The notes under the pieces: generated by a model
Seen by the model: only the letters and a program-made list of their open reading frames with translations
The model's database searches: none
What the model was told of the DNA's origin: nothing
NCBI GenBank assembly: GCA_000149265.1
Contig: CH002796.1
Location: forward strand, 922,668 to 986,667
DNA: 64,000 bases
DNA from: Ciona savignyi
Lineage: Eukaryota > Chordata > Ascidiacea > Phlebobranchia > Cionidae
Direction of reading: 5' to 3'
Translations under genes and position numbers: made by a program
Part shown: piece by piece, positions 10,440-21,147 of the stretch
Position numbering within the stretch: the stretch's first letter is position 1
Layout: the number at the start of each line of letters is the position of its first letter

Positions 10440-11685
10440 AATTATCTGTAAGTTAGTTTTCTATAGCAGAACCCATCATTTTATTAGGTTCCACATTGTC
10501 GTGTTACCTTAACCGGAAAACCAGTAACTCTCCTTGTATTCGGCGTATAAAGCCCAACTACAGCCCGACACAAAGTACTTGCTAATAAATCTCATGTTTG
10601 CACAATACATTTTACCAATGTCTACATCGCAATCAGCCCGGAAAGGGTCGGCCCTTATATAGTTTGCCAAATGTCGAAACTACCTTGTTTTTTTAACACG
10701 TTTTGAAACTAAGAAGGTGTTATACATGTTTCCGGACAAGAAACAAGGGCGCTGTCCAGATTTCCAATACAGATAGCTAACCCACCTTTGCCGGACGAAA
10801 TAAAACAAAGCCCCGAAAATTTGCTTGTACGAAAACAAATACTGGAAACTTAATTAAAAACTAGATCACGTACAGAGGTATTATTGTACACAGCTAGTGT
10901 TAACAGCAATCTTTTGTGGCGCACTTAAAATGCACAGTGTAAGCAATTGTTGCTAAAGAGTACGCAAATAACCAGCGTTGTCAAATTGTTAAATCTTAAA
11001 GCCATGGCCGCACTGTTGGTTTTACGAGCGTAATATGTGTCTAGGTATCGCGCATAGCTAACTGATAAGGCGCCTACACAATGTCGGCACCGCCTGTGTT
11101 GTTCAGTGTATGGGAAAAATGAGAAATAAAGGAGCGGAGAACGATCCATCATACGGCGTTCTCACGTTTTCGCTGGTGAAGTGAAGCTCCCAGCGGTCTA
11201 GATGTTCTATTCTGGACTACAGCGCAGCAAAACGACGGCTCAACAGAGTCGGAAGTGGACCGGAGTGTCGTGAAGGACTCGCAACTGGCAGACGCTCGCC
11301 AAATTTAAGATCCGATTAGCACCCGCGGGTTAAATATAGCAGCCGGCCGCCGTAATAAGTGTTACAAAATATACTCTTGAATTAAGAAAAGAATAAAAGT
11401 TCTAAAACACAATCGACTGCTTATAGGTGTTACATAATAACGCGCGCCCTTGGTTAACAAATTCCATCAAAGAAGTCTAAAAGCGATGCGTCATACAACG
11501 TCGCCGTCCGACGGGAAAAAAGTTCCCCACTGACTCGCGCGAGTATAATTTGATCGACAAGAGACGCTCGGTACATTTGTCCGGGATTGCGTGTCGGAGG
11601 CGCGAATATTACTTCTGCTTTAATGAGATTTGCCGTCGACCATTTGGAAGTCAATTTGTAGTGTAGAGTTGTCAAAGCTTAAGCA
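10440..11685. promoter_or_regulatory. Presumed CYP26 copy A promoter region
   Basis: 1.2 kb between the last upstream repeat and the ATG, with raised GC and CpG from about 11.1 kb. No clear TATA box. Minus-strand ORFs here (10925-11152, 11454-11675) look like chance. Confidence 0.35.
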
Positions 11686-12216
11686 ATGGCATCCGGGCTG
11701 CGTTGTGAGAAGGTTCTCACGTCTAGTAGCTCGTCGTTAGCTGAAACCTGTGTTTCCCTGACGAGTAGTTGGCTTGCCGATTCTCTGGTGGCTATTCCCA
11801 GCAGTTCGATCCAGGAACTAAAGCTGACAGACTTGGAAGCAAACAGTTCAGGCAGTGAGCATAGCGAAAATCTGCTGACAGTCAATCTAACTCTACCAAC
11901 CATCGAGGAAACCATGGAAGGGAACTCAGTAGAGTATATAGACCCTGTGGTGTACGGAGGAACCATGACGAACATGTCATCCTGGGATAATGCAACCAAC
12001 AAAACGCTCGTCAGCTATATCGGATCGAATGATTTCTACTTTACAATCTTCTTTCTGATAAAGTATATCGGTATTCCCGGCTTTCTCCTCTATCTAACCT
12101 GCTGGCTGTGGGAAATCCGATGTGTCCGGATGAAAGATCACTCCTGTCCTCTTCCGCTGCCTGGAGGAAACATGGGGTTTCCCCTAGTTGGAGAAATGTT
12201 CCATCTTTTTGTAGTG
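11686..12216 (+). CDS. CYP26: CYP26 copy A exon 1
   Basis: Encodes residues 1-177. The N-terminal extension has sequons at N53, N67, N96, N102 and N105, followed by a hydrophobic anchor (FYFTIFFLIKYIGIPGFLLY), the Pro hinge and GFPLVGEMFHL. It ends in phase 0 at donor GTGAGT. The frame stays open past the donor to a stop at 12318, which lies in the intron. Confidence 0.93.
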
Positions 12217-15200
12217 GTGAGTCTTGTTTACTGTTGTGATGAGAATGACTGCGTGAATTACAGACAGAACTTCAATATTTATCTACGATACCCGCTTTGT
12301 GGATCGCCTTTCACTTAAGTCACATTACTGCGCAAACATGTCTCTATTGGCCTGTCGCGTTGCGATAACCCATTTCGGTTCTATGATTTAGGTCGACGAA
12401 CGTACGATTCTGTATGGTGAAGCGCGAACGCCGCTATGACCAATCCTAACACGGGAAATGCGAAATCTATGTATAATACGGTGTCGTGATAAGACTTCCC
12501 CTTAACGATGTAAAGTCGCCTGACCACATTGGGTTAGTCATTATTTGCGCGCAAACTGTCTATTTATGGAAACCGCAGAAGTTATGACGGGCTGGTACCG
12601 TAAAACCCTGACTGATTCGCGTCACGGAAACAGACCTGATGCAAGATCATATCCGTTCCTGCTACGTGGTCCAATTCCTTTAACCAGCACCCATAAACCT
12701 GATTTCGTGTTTGCCGTAGAAAGAAACCTGCAACGTCGAGCCCTATACGGCGTCTTTGTGGTAATAAGACCCCGCCTTCATACCGCCTTTATTTACCGCT
12801 TTATCGTCGGTCGCTAGACGCTAATATTAAGTCGGTGTGATTGAAGCGGCAATTCGCTACATCTGCCGCCCCTATTCGACGTGATTAACGTTGCAAATTT
12901 CACCGCAAAAAGCACTTATCGCATGCGGCCAGACTGTTGCGGCATCCGGTAAGTCACAAACCCTCGAATTACCTGTACGAAAACCTTATACAAATAGTTC
13001 TTATCGGCGCGGTTTTGTTTGAATCTATCTCAAAATCTTTCATTTTGACATTTTAAACATCAAGGCGTCGAGTAGAATATATTTCGTGGTGTATTGATTG
13101 TAATCACAGATAATAAGATAGAGCTTTAACACAAGTAAGAAACAACTGGCAAAATCCCGTAAACGAGACGCGTATGCTGAAATTCCAGCAAAATTTCAAA
13201 CTCTTAGTACGTATAAACACGCAGTAAATTTGATTGACACATAATTTATAGTTTTTGATGTTTTATTCGATTAATTTACCTATAATGTGCGTTGCTGGGT
13301 TCTTTTAAACGCCCGAAACTGGAATTTTAATAAAAAAATAAAGGCAATACCAGCGTTTCAATGGTTGCCAAACCAATTAAATTTTATTAGGGCCCGTGCC
13401 TCTGGTGACTTTAATTTTTTGACCGCTATTTTGGTATCGGCTTATTTTTAAACAGTACTCAAGATAAGGTAATTAGATAAAAAAAAGTTTGTTTTTTTAA
13501 TAATAATTTGTAATGCATGGTTTAAATGTCGAGTTAAATCAAACTTACAATATACCTACCTTAATACAGAAATTTAACCATTTTTACCATTAAAAACTCG
13601 ATTTAACAATTTTAAATAAGCTAATAAAGTTAAACTGCTGTTTTTCTTGTTTTTGTTAGCAGATTAGTAAATCGTTTAAAGTATAGCGGTGTAAATATGT
13701 AATGCAATTTGTACTTTTACTGGTACCACAATAGTAGTCGAAAAAGTAATCAACATTCGCCGAACTAGTTAACTCTGAAAAAAATGGTTTAATCACTTGT
13801 GATTTATTCTAAGAAAATTTTCCTTGCAAAATCCCGGACATTTAGTAACAAAATCAGTTGTGGCGCACGTGGTTAAACTAATTTATTCGCATCCGCGTTA
13901 TCGAATGGAAGAAGGTTCTTGATAAACTTGCTTGTTTTGTACGGACGTGTTATTGAATGCTCAACGCAGACGATATAACTGTTAGTAGTGTCTTAGCGAT
14001 GAGCTAACCCTTTACGGCTTTAAAACTTAAAGGATAAGATATATATCTTTGTCCTATTAAATGGGAAAACGCAAGGCGCGTTATCATACAGTAATCGTCA
14101 AATTGCGTCGCGAATATGCAAGGGATCGTTCTCACAAAAGTAATGGTCAGATTACATCACGCGATTTACCGGAACTATTGAAGTGTGATGTATGATTGAG
14201 ATGTTCCTTTAATTTGGTAGAACCGATCATTTCAATGGGTTTAGTCAATGTCTGTTAAGTGCCTTGCGCAAAGACACAACCGACTAGCTAATTACCAGTT
14301 TTGAACCTGCAACCTCTCGGTTAAAAGGCGTCGCACTAACCTATTAAGTCCGGCCAATCGACCGAACTTAAAATATTGAGAATTTTATGTTCGTTGTAGG
14401 GGGCGAATTACCAACGACAAAGAAGGCGAAAATACGGGAAGATCTACAGGACGCACATGTTCGGGAGTCCGTCGGTGGCGGTAATTGGTGACGAATACGT
14501 GAAAAAGATTGTATTGGGGGAAGGTGGGTGTCAAAATGGAATATTTAAACACACTTGAAAACATTTTAACATATTTAAACAAATTTTTATTACATTTAAA
14601 CATTTTTTTACAAAATTTTAATACATTTTAACACATGTTTTAACAATTTTTAACAAATTTTTAAATCAGTTCAACACATTTAAACACATTTTGCCATTTT
14701 TTTATCAAATTTTACCAGATTTTTAACACATTTTAACACATATTTGACACAGTTAAGTACCAAAATATCTGTGCGCAAGTTTGGTAAAGAAGTTTTGTTC
14801 AGAAGAAAATTTTGAAATTCTATTAAAATTCTAGTTCAGATTATTTCGATTCACAGTTTTTTTATTGGCAATAAAAACACGCGTCCTGGCATACCGGTAG
14901 AACTAAAGTATTCATTGCTGTCAATAACTCCATACTTCATGAACGGTCGTGTGGCCGAATGGTTAATACCGCGACCGATTCGTATACCACGCCGTATATA
15001 ATGAAAACTGATTTAGTTACTAAATGGGATCAAACTGGGCCCGGTAAAAAATAAACTTAATATGTTACATGTTATATCTTGGTACGTTATTTTGATGCGT
15101 GCGCTGATTACTTGATGATGCCCTAGTAATCAACTCTTTGACAATAATTACCTGTCGCATTTATCGTTATTCTAACCGCCAAAAACCGTTAGACTTTACC

Positions 15201-18200
15201 GCCTATTTCATTTTATATTACCGTTGCAGTATGTTTTAAGGTCAGTTGTGATTTTATACTGCTTACATGAATACCAGCATTTTATACAAGTATAGTTGAG
15301 AGTTGCTGACTACAGGCTATCGAGAACCCTGCATAAAAGTGTAACAAATACACTTTGTTGTAACAAATACACTAATCACCGCAGGGACTTTAGTGCAAAC
15401 GAGATGGCCAAGCACAACAAGACGTATTCTGGGAACGGACGGAATTGTGAACGGCGACCTTGCCACACATTGCCGGATCAAGCGGCTCGCTCTGAAAGCG
15501 TTTTCGCCAAAATATGTCGGCACTTTTGCCCCGGTTATTCAGGCGGGCATCGCCGCTCATATAAAGGTAATTCATTTTTTTCCGAGCCAAGTTTTGAGCT
15601 CATGATGGGGGTGTTACCACACCGTTTTTGTATATGGGTCGGCATATGTGTCGGTGGCGTTAACCATTCGGCCACACGACCGTTCATATAAAGCTAATTA
15701 GTCCGACCGATTAGTCAGATGGGTTGGTGCGACGGCTTTTAACTGTACGATTGTAGCTTCGAAACGGCCCGCTTGCTAGTCAGCTGTGTCCTTGGGCAAG
15801 GCACTTTACGGACATTGCCTGAACTTGGCGGATTAATGGGTTTTACCAAATTGAAGGAACTTGTCTATCATATACAACACACTGCAATAGCTCCGGTAAC
15901 CCGGTGGTGGGCGAGGTGATCAGACGATTGCCCGTGTGTTAATCCCTTTGGTTTTCCCATCACGGGGATAAACATGTACATCCTATCCCAATTCTCGTTA
16001 ACGTGTCGAAGTGATTTAACGGTATTTGCTGAAAAGGGTTTACTCCACAAAATAGCGGTAAAACCGTGTAAGTTCCCATACCACAACCTAAAATAATACC
16101 AAACTACAACCGCAGACTTATCGCCCTAAACGCATATAAAAGAACTAGACCTTGAACAAACGAGTAAACATGTGAGCAAATACGTTTTCCAGGAATGGCT
16201 AGGGCGAGGCACAGTACCTATCCTTGAAATGTGCAAGCAAGCAGTTTCTAAAACAATGATGACTGTACTTCTGGGCATCAAATCGGACGACCCTAACATT
16301 CAACTCTACATCCAAGCGGCCGACGACATTATAAACAGCATTTTGAGCCTCCCGTTGGACATACCGGGGTTTGGATTTAGAAGGGTAAGTTTTGACACGA
16401 TTTTAGGCCGAAAGATTTTAAATTAAGCATTCTCCACGGACATTAAATGAAACACTAATGGTGGGTATTTTTTTTTGGGGGGGAGTGGTAGGTCAAAAAA
16501 GAAAATTGTGCGTTTAACGCATGTTGGTGGTCTTAGACCGAAATCCTACGTGCAATGTGGAAATTAATCCACTTTCGGTAGTATCCCTAGATGCTATACA
16601 TTTAAGACTTAACTTATATATATATATATTTTTTATCGAGTTTAGTTTCCCCATTATGGGCACGTCCGTAAGACTGTTTTGTATACGAGTTGGTATGTAT
16701 CGGTGGTGTTACCCATTCGGCCACACGACCGTACACGAAACGTATATTTCAAATAGTATATATTAAAGGGCAGTATGGTGACTACTCGTGTTATGATCCG
16801 ATATGCGAATTATGTAACTTTTTGATTGTTTATAACAGTTTTAGTATGCACACAACTGAATAGTCAACGATTTAATACAATCAACTTGCCTGTACAAAAC
16901 GCGCCGTAAACAAATGTTTCAAGTTTTTAACGGACATAATAACTGAGCATCATATCTATAGACATTTTAATTAAAATATTGGCTTGACCGCAAATTTGAA
17001 GTCACGGTAATTAAGATAAGAAACGGCGGTTTACAGCGCTTGGCAACCAGTATATGCAAATAAGACTATACACCTGCAGTCCTGCCGCAAACACCAGAAC
17101 ATCTTCGACATTAAAAAATATAATACACCTGAATACAACGCGTTATATATCCAATGACCTGGTGACATGACATGCCTGTTACCACTGTTACTTAGAAAAA
17201 ACAAAGAAAATTGAGTAAAATCAAAATGTGTTCCCTTTGGAATCGAAGGAGACACATATTAACCGAAATAGAGCCATCGTCACATTTTATTACCACTTTG
17301 TTTCCGGTGGCATTTGTTATCTTCAATTTTATGTGTCCTAATCTATACTGTGCAAAGTTGCCACAAGGTGTAGTTCCTATGTGTTACAGAATTTTATATG
17401 GACCAGGACTGGCTCAACGGTATATCGTTGGACCAAATACTACTTGTAAAAGAGTAAGGTCGTGTAGCCGAATGGTTAAAGCGACCGATACTTATAAAGA
17501 CTTCTAAACAAAAACGGTCTTGGTGACGAAGCCGTAAAGTTTAAAAGGTGTACAAGGATAGGATAGGATAGGATATTCATGTTTATCCCCGTGAATGGGA
17601 AAACCTAGGGGGTTATCACACGGGCAATCGTCAGATCACCTCGCCCATCGTCGGGTTAACGGAGCTATTGCAGTGTGTTATATATGATAGAAACGTTCCT
17701 TCAATTTGGTAGAACCCATTAATACGCTGGATTCAGGCAATGTCCGTAAAGTGCCTTGCCCAAGGACACAACCGACAAGCTAGCGACCAGTTTCGCACCT
17801 GCAACCTTTCGATTGAAAGGCGACGCACTTAACCGCTAGACCACCGGGCCGGCAAGAGTATAAACCAAAGCAAACGTGAACCCAAGCACATTACACCCAG
17901 CGCACATAAAAAAACATGAAAGTTTGCGTTAATTTTTAAACAATTCACAAAAAATAACCACACCCTCGGTCACTGCGCGAGTAATGAGAAAAAAAACTAA
18001 ACAAAATCTTGTACGGACGCGTGTTCGGTTATTTTTTGTTTTAAATTAAAAACAATCAAACTTGTAAAACACGCCAGCGTATCAAATCGATTCAAATTAT
18101 TATTAGGAGAATTGTGTTTAATAAGTTACACCGACTTTATAAAACTCTAAAAGTAACTGTAAATGGCGTAAGGAGAGTCGCCCTAAAACTCAAAGTTTAT

Positions 18201-21147
18201 TTGCCCAGTTTACATAATTGAGAAGTGCAATCACGCCCACCTTATAGATTCGGACATGTTAAATTTCTTTAAACAATTTGCAAGTTTATATTACTGGCTT
18301 GTAAAGGCGGTCGTGTCGTTTTTCTGTCAATATTGTTTCAGTGTTTGAAGCTTTTGCAAATTATATAATTGCCCGAAGGTTATGCAAAGGGCGCTAAAAC
18401 ATCGCAACGATTTCCCACAAATATTATATACACGCGATTTTAAAGCCAGTGTTTAAAGGCGAGTTTTCTTACACAAACGGCAAACAAAGATAAACTTGGC
18501 TATGGGGACAATGATCCTAGGTTCGATGCCAGGTCCAGAAAAAAAACAATTTTATATAATTTGGCTTAAAACATTGTTTATATCCGTGGAGCTTAAATTG
18601 GAAAAAAGGTAGTTGTTATGATAGGGAATTCGACATAAATTTATGATTATGTCTAGTGTTCGGTATTGATTACATTTTTGAATGATTTATTTGAATGAAC
18701 TGGGAAGAGTGAAAGCTTTTTTTACCAGCTTTCGTTTCGAACACAGGATTTGCTAGTTGGTAAGATCTATGTAAGTCTGTATATGTATCGGTTGCGTTAA
18801 CCATTCGGCCACACGACCTTACTAGTGAAAGTTCGTTAAGAGATAAGGTCGATACACTTGCCCACCGACGCTCAGGCTTATATGTGGATCCAACCTAAAT
18901 CCCCATTATGTGTTAATTTTAATTATTAGGATTAAAACTTTTTTTTTAATTTGGAATAAATACCATCTACATACAGGGTCTAAAGGCACGAGAACTTATA
19001 TTCGACAAATTGGAAACTCAATTGAAATCGAAGTTTAACGCGAGCGACGAAGAGCTCTTTGGCGACAACGGTGGCGAATACGAGAGCGTCTTGCTTAACA
19101 TTCTAAAATTAGCTCGCCGCGAGGGAGAGACAGATATCAAGCTGCGGAATTTACAAAACCTGTCGCTGGAATTCATATTTGCCGGCACTCAAAGCTTGCA
19201 GTGCTCTTGCTCTCTGGTCACGTTTCATCTCAGTCAAAATCCAAAGGTAAAGACTTAAAGTGCATGTTCGACATATTGTGAAATGAAAAACGGTCTACAT
19301 ACATCAAGGGTAACATTAAAAAATATTTAAAATAATGAACTAACAGTTGATGAACAAAGTAAATTATAAAAGTAAATGTTCAAAAATAATTATAAAATGA
19401 TACAAGAAAGTGAAAATTTATTTATATAAAAACACGCTTTTTACCGGGCCAGGTTTCGAAGCCGCGATGGACTGGTCAAGCTTTAATATACAATTGGATA
19501 TTTGAATTGTCCGCGCTCACTATTGGGCCAAACGACCAATTTAGGCTTAAGGAATATTTTTTGCTTCTTATTTAGTTTCCGCATTTTTCCATTCCCTTTT
19601 CCCCTATAAGAAGCATAATTTGTTGGCAATACGGAATCAACTTACAAAGTACCACCAGATCCATTTATTTTACTTTTAGGTGGTTGAACGCTGTCGGGAG
19701 GAAATTCGAACCGCTGGATTGTGGGACATCCCCTTGACCGAGATCAACGTGGAGCGCTTACAAGGGTTGAAATACGTAGAAATGGTCGCCAAAGAAACGC
19801 TACGCGTCACGCCGACTATTCCAGGCGCTGTCCGCGTCGCCTTGAAAACATTTGAGCTCGGGGTAAATAAATTAGGATATTTATTTTTATTAGGATATAA
19901 TGGTATAACGCAAGTAGTGATATCATACAGGAAATCTTCAGACGATCAAGGTCACGGGTGGGCAACTTTTTGCACTTAAAAAAACATTTTTACCGATATT
20001 ATTTTTACAAAATAAAAAGCATTGGGACCCGCAAAACTAATAATATTTTCGCAATAAAGAGAAAACAATACTTTGCGAGCTAAAGACGCGAGTGTTCTTC
20101 TGTTTTCTTTACTTATAATTATTAAGCGCTAAAGTAGCAATCAAATTAATATAGTAGAACGCCTAGAACCCATTATTTCGCTGGGTTCAGACAATGTCCG
20201 TCAAGTGCCTTGGCAAAAGAGACAACTGACCAGCTTGCAACCAGTTTCCTATGGCTGGAAGGCGACTTCCACTTTCGGTTAAAACCCGTGCGTGAAATGA
20301 ACGTTTTTTGGCATTTTAGTGGTGTAAGACAAATCATTTGCGATGGACTCAACAATTTCGCGTTTTTGTGCGCGCACTAAAAAAATATTCCATCGTATCC
20401 GACGTTGGATCACTGGAGGTATTACAGTTGTTAATCCCACCCATCTATTATCTTTCCGCCCCTTCCGCTAAGTGCCTTACGCAAGGCACAACCGACAGAC
20501 TAACGGCCAGTTGCGAAACCTCAACCTACCGACTTCCGACCCGCCCCGGTACGAATGATCTTACCGGTCGGCAAGTTGACAGATATTCTTAAACGGATGT
20601 TCATAAAAGTATACGGACTATCCGGTCAGAGCCCTCCTGCTCCTGTATTAAACGACGGGAAATGACCACCGCTGTATATTAATTTCCTTGTTTTCATTTC
20701 CAGGGCTACCAGATTCCCCGCGGCTGGCAAATAATCTACAGCATTCGGCTCACCCACGAGGAGGCCGCTGGCAAAGTGCTACAGAACGGCGGGGAGTGTG
20801 AATTCAACCCCGGACAGTACTTTGACTGCTCCTGTGACAGTGACGACTCTAAATCGACGAAAACAGCACCACCGAAACACACTTGCAGCAAGCAGAACAG
20901 CCCTTACAGTTTCCTACCTTTCGGGAAAGGCGCTCGGATGTGCGCGGGTAAAAACTACGGAATGCTCTACTTGAAGGTGCTTATTTTCGAACTTGTTCGA
21001 AACGCCGACATAAGTTTGGTCGGGAAATGTAAAATCGTTGAAGTACCAATGACACGAACGGACAAATCCGTCAAAATCAAATTGACTCCAATACGAAAAC
21101 CTAGCCGAACGACAGAGCAATGTTGCCTTGCACAAGGGTTGCTTTAA
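11686..21147 (+). CDS. CYP26: CYP26-type cytochrome P450, copy A (retinoic acid hydroxylase family)
   Basis: Seven exons: 11686..12216, 14400..14523, 15385..15566, 16193..16384, 18977..19246, 19680..19862 and 20704..21147. They total 1926 bases (641 aa plus stop) with every splice phase consistent. CYP26 enzymes are ER-anchored monooxygenases that 4-hydroxylate all-trans retinoic acid. Seen: Ser/Thr-rich N-terminal extension 1-115, membrane anchor about 117-142, hinge PLPLPGG 155-161, GFPLVGE 164-170, RRRKYGKIYRTH, RWP..RRILG, ExxR E472-R475, TFELG/GYQIPRGW typical of CYP26, and heme loop FGKGARMCAG with Cys574. Odd: the I-helix AGTQSL (412-417) lacks the acid; PERF is PGQY (Arg replaced by Gln532); the insert at about 535-561 between PGQY and the heme loop is rich in Cys and Lys. 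The gene is long for the family (about 500 aa) because of the extension. The ATG at 11686 has favourable context (GCAATGG). Confidence 0.94.
14055..14365 (-). mobile_element. Family B SINE next to CYP26 copy A exon 2
   Basis: Decayed tail, then TTTGGTAGAACC, AAGTGCCTTGCGC and the tRNA-like head AGGCGTCGCACTAACC. It ends about 35 bases before the exon 2 acceptor. Confidence 0.8.
14400..14523 (+). CDS. CYP26: CYP26 copy A exon 2
   Basis: Not visible as a long ORF because it is only 124 bases. Acceptor TCGTTGTAG, donor GTGGGT, phase 0 in and phase 1 out. It encodes GANYQRQRRRKYGKIYRTH, then FGSPSVAVIGDEYVKKIVLGE, aligning to the CYP26 region after the N-terminal hinge. A family B SINE ends about 35 bases upstream. 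Confidence 0.92.
14535..14765. repeat. Degenerate A/T repeat right after CYP26 copy A exon 2
   Basis: Many variants of ACATTTTAACA and TTTAAACA in tandem, starting within 20 bases of the exon 2 donor. Confidence 0.7.
14943..15050 (+). mobile_element. Family A SINE (tRNA-Ser/Leu-like head)
   Basis: GGTCGTGTGGCCGAATGG carries an A box; CGCGACCGATTCGTATACC follows. In CYP26 copy A intron 2. Confidence 0.65.
15385..15566 (+). CDS. CYP26: CYP26 copy A exon 3 (C-helix)
   Basis: Acceptor ACCGCAG, donor GTAATT, phase 1 in and phase 0 out. It encodes TLVQTRWPSTTRRILG, LKAFSPKYV and PVIQAGIAAHIK. This matches the CYP26 C-helix stretch (WP..R.ILG then KAF). Confidence 0.93.
15610..15690 (-). mobile_element. 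Family A SINE head
   Basis: Reverse copy: GGCGTTAACCATTCGGCC and ACACGACCG. Confidence 0.65.
15708..15990 (+). mobile_element. Family B SINE, near full length
   Basis: Starts TCAGATGGGTTGGTGCGACG; contains CCTTGGGCAAGGCACTTTAC and ends GGATAAACATG plus CCTATCC. CYP26 copy A intron 3. Confidence 0.85.
16193..16384 (+). CDS. CYP26: CYP26 copy A exon 4
   Basis: Acceptor CGTTTTCCAG, donor GTAAGT, phase 0 in and out, 64 codons. It encodes EWLGRG, VLLGI and SLPLDIPGFGFRR, matching the conserved LLG and LP.D.P blocks before the G helix. Confidence 0.93.
16670..16737 (-). mobile_element. Family A SINE head
   Basis: Reverse copy: GTGTTACCCATTCGGCC and ACACGACCG. Confidence 0.65.
17457..17545 (+). 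mobile_element. Family A SINE
   Basis: GGTCGTGTAGCCGAATGG, then GCGACCGATAC. Next to the family B copy at 17575. Confidence 0.65.
17575..17852 (-). mobile_element. Family B SINE, full length
   Basis: TTCATGTTTATCCCCGTGAA to the head AACCGCTAGACCACCGGGCC. One of the best-preserved copies; the adjoining (GGATA)n at 17560 is its simple-repeat tail. Confidence 0.88.
18752..18822 (-). mobile_element. Family A SINE head
   Basis: GCGTTAACCATTCGGCC and ACACGACC on the plus strand. Confidence 0.65.
18977..19246 (+). CDS. CYP26: CYP26 copy A exon 5 (I-helix)
   Basis: Acceptor CATACAG, donor GTAAAG, phase 0 in and out, 90 codons. It begins GLKAREL and ends LSQNPK. The I-helix reads LEFIFAGTQSLQCS: the usual Gly-His-Glu-Thr-Thr of CYP26 is replaced by Gly-Thr-Gln-Ser-Leu with no length change. 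Confidence 0.92.
19440..19545 (-). mobile_element. Family A-like SINE, diverged
   Basis: CCAGGTTTCGAAGCC (B box reversed) and TATTGGGCCAAACGACC. CYP26 copy A intron 5. Confidence 0.5.
19680..19862 (+). CDS. CYP26: CYP26 copy A exon 6 (K-helix ExxR)
   Basis: Acceptor TACTTTTAG, donor GTAAAT, 61 codons, phase 0. It contains VAKETLRVTPTIPGAVRVAL and KTFELG. ExxR is intact (ETLR). Confidence 0.93.
20158..20275 (-). mobile_element. Family B SINE fragment
   Basis: AACCCATTATTTCGCTGGG and AAGTGCCTTGGCAAAAG. A second decayed piece lies at 20400-20570. Confidence 0.6.
20704..21147 (+). CDS. CYP26: CYP26 copy A exon 7 (heme-binding)
   Basis: Acceptor ATTTCCAG. Begins GYQIPRGWQIIYSI, then FNPGQYFDCSCDSDDSK, then FLPFGKGARMCAGKNYG with the heme-ligand Cys, and ends at TAA. 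Consensus FxxGxRxCxG is fully met. Confidence 0.95.
   Translation, partial: GYQIPRGWQIIYSIRLTHEEAAGKVLQNGGECEFNPGQYFDCSCDSDDSKSTKTAPPKHTCSKQNSPYSFLPFGKGARMCAGKNYGMLYLKVLIFELVRNADISLVGKCKIVEVPMTRTDKSVKIKLTPIRKPSRTTEQCCLAQGLL

Noticed and set aside
12394..12430. Stretch reading RTILYGEA after an AG, first considered as copy A exon 2
   Set aside because: Only a few residues resemble CYP26 and a stop follows; 14400-14523 fits in sequence and phase.
12545..12817. 90-aa plus-strand ORF in CYP26 copy A intron 1
   Set aside because: No P450 similarity, no matching splice phase, and the true exon 2 was found at 14400-14523.
14943..15050. tRNA-Ser/Leu gene
   Set aside because: A and B boxes are present in the family but arms do not fold as a tRNA and many copies exist: a SINE.
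18340..18975. Possible extra CYP26 exon between exons 4 and 5
   Set aside because: Exons 4 and 5 of copy A join in phase and match copy B exons 5 and 6 without a gap.
11686..21147. Copy A as a pseudogene because of its changed I-helix
   Set aside because: All seven exons are open with consistent phases and good splice sites, and the heme loop and ExxR are intact.
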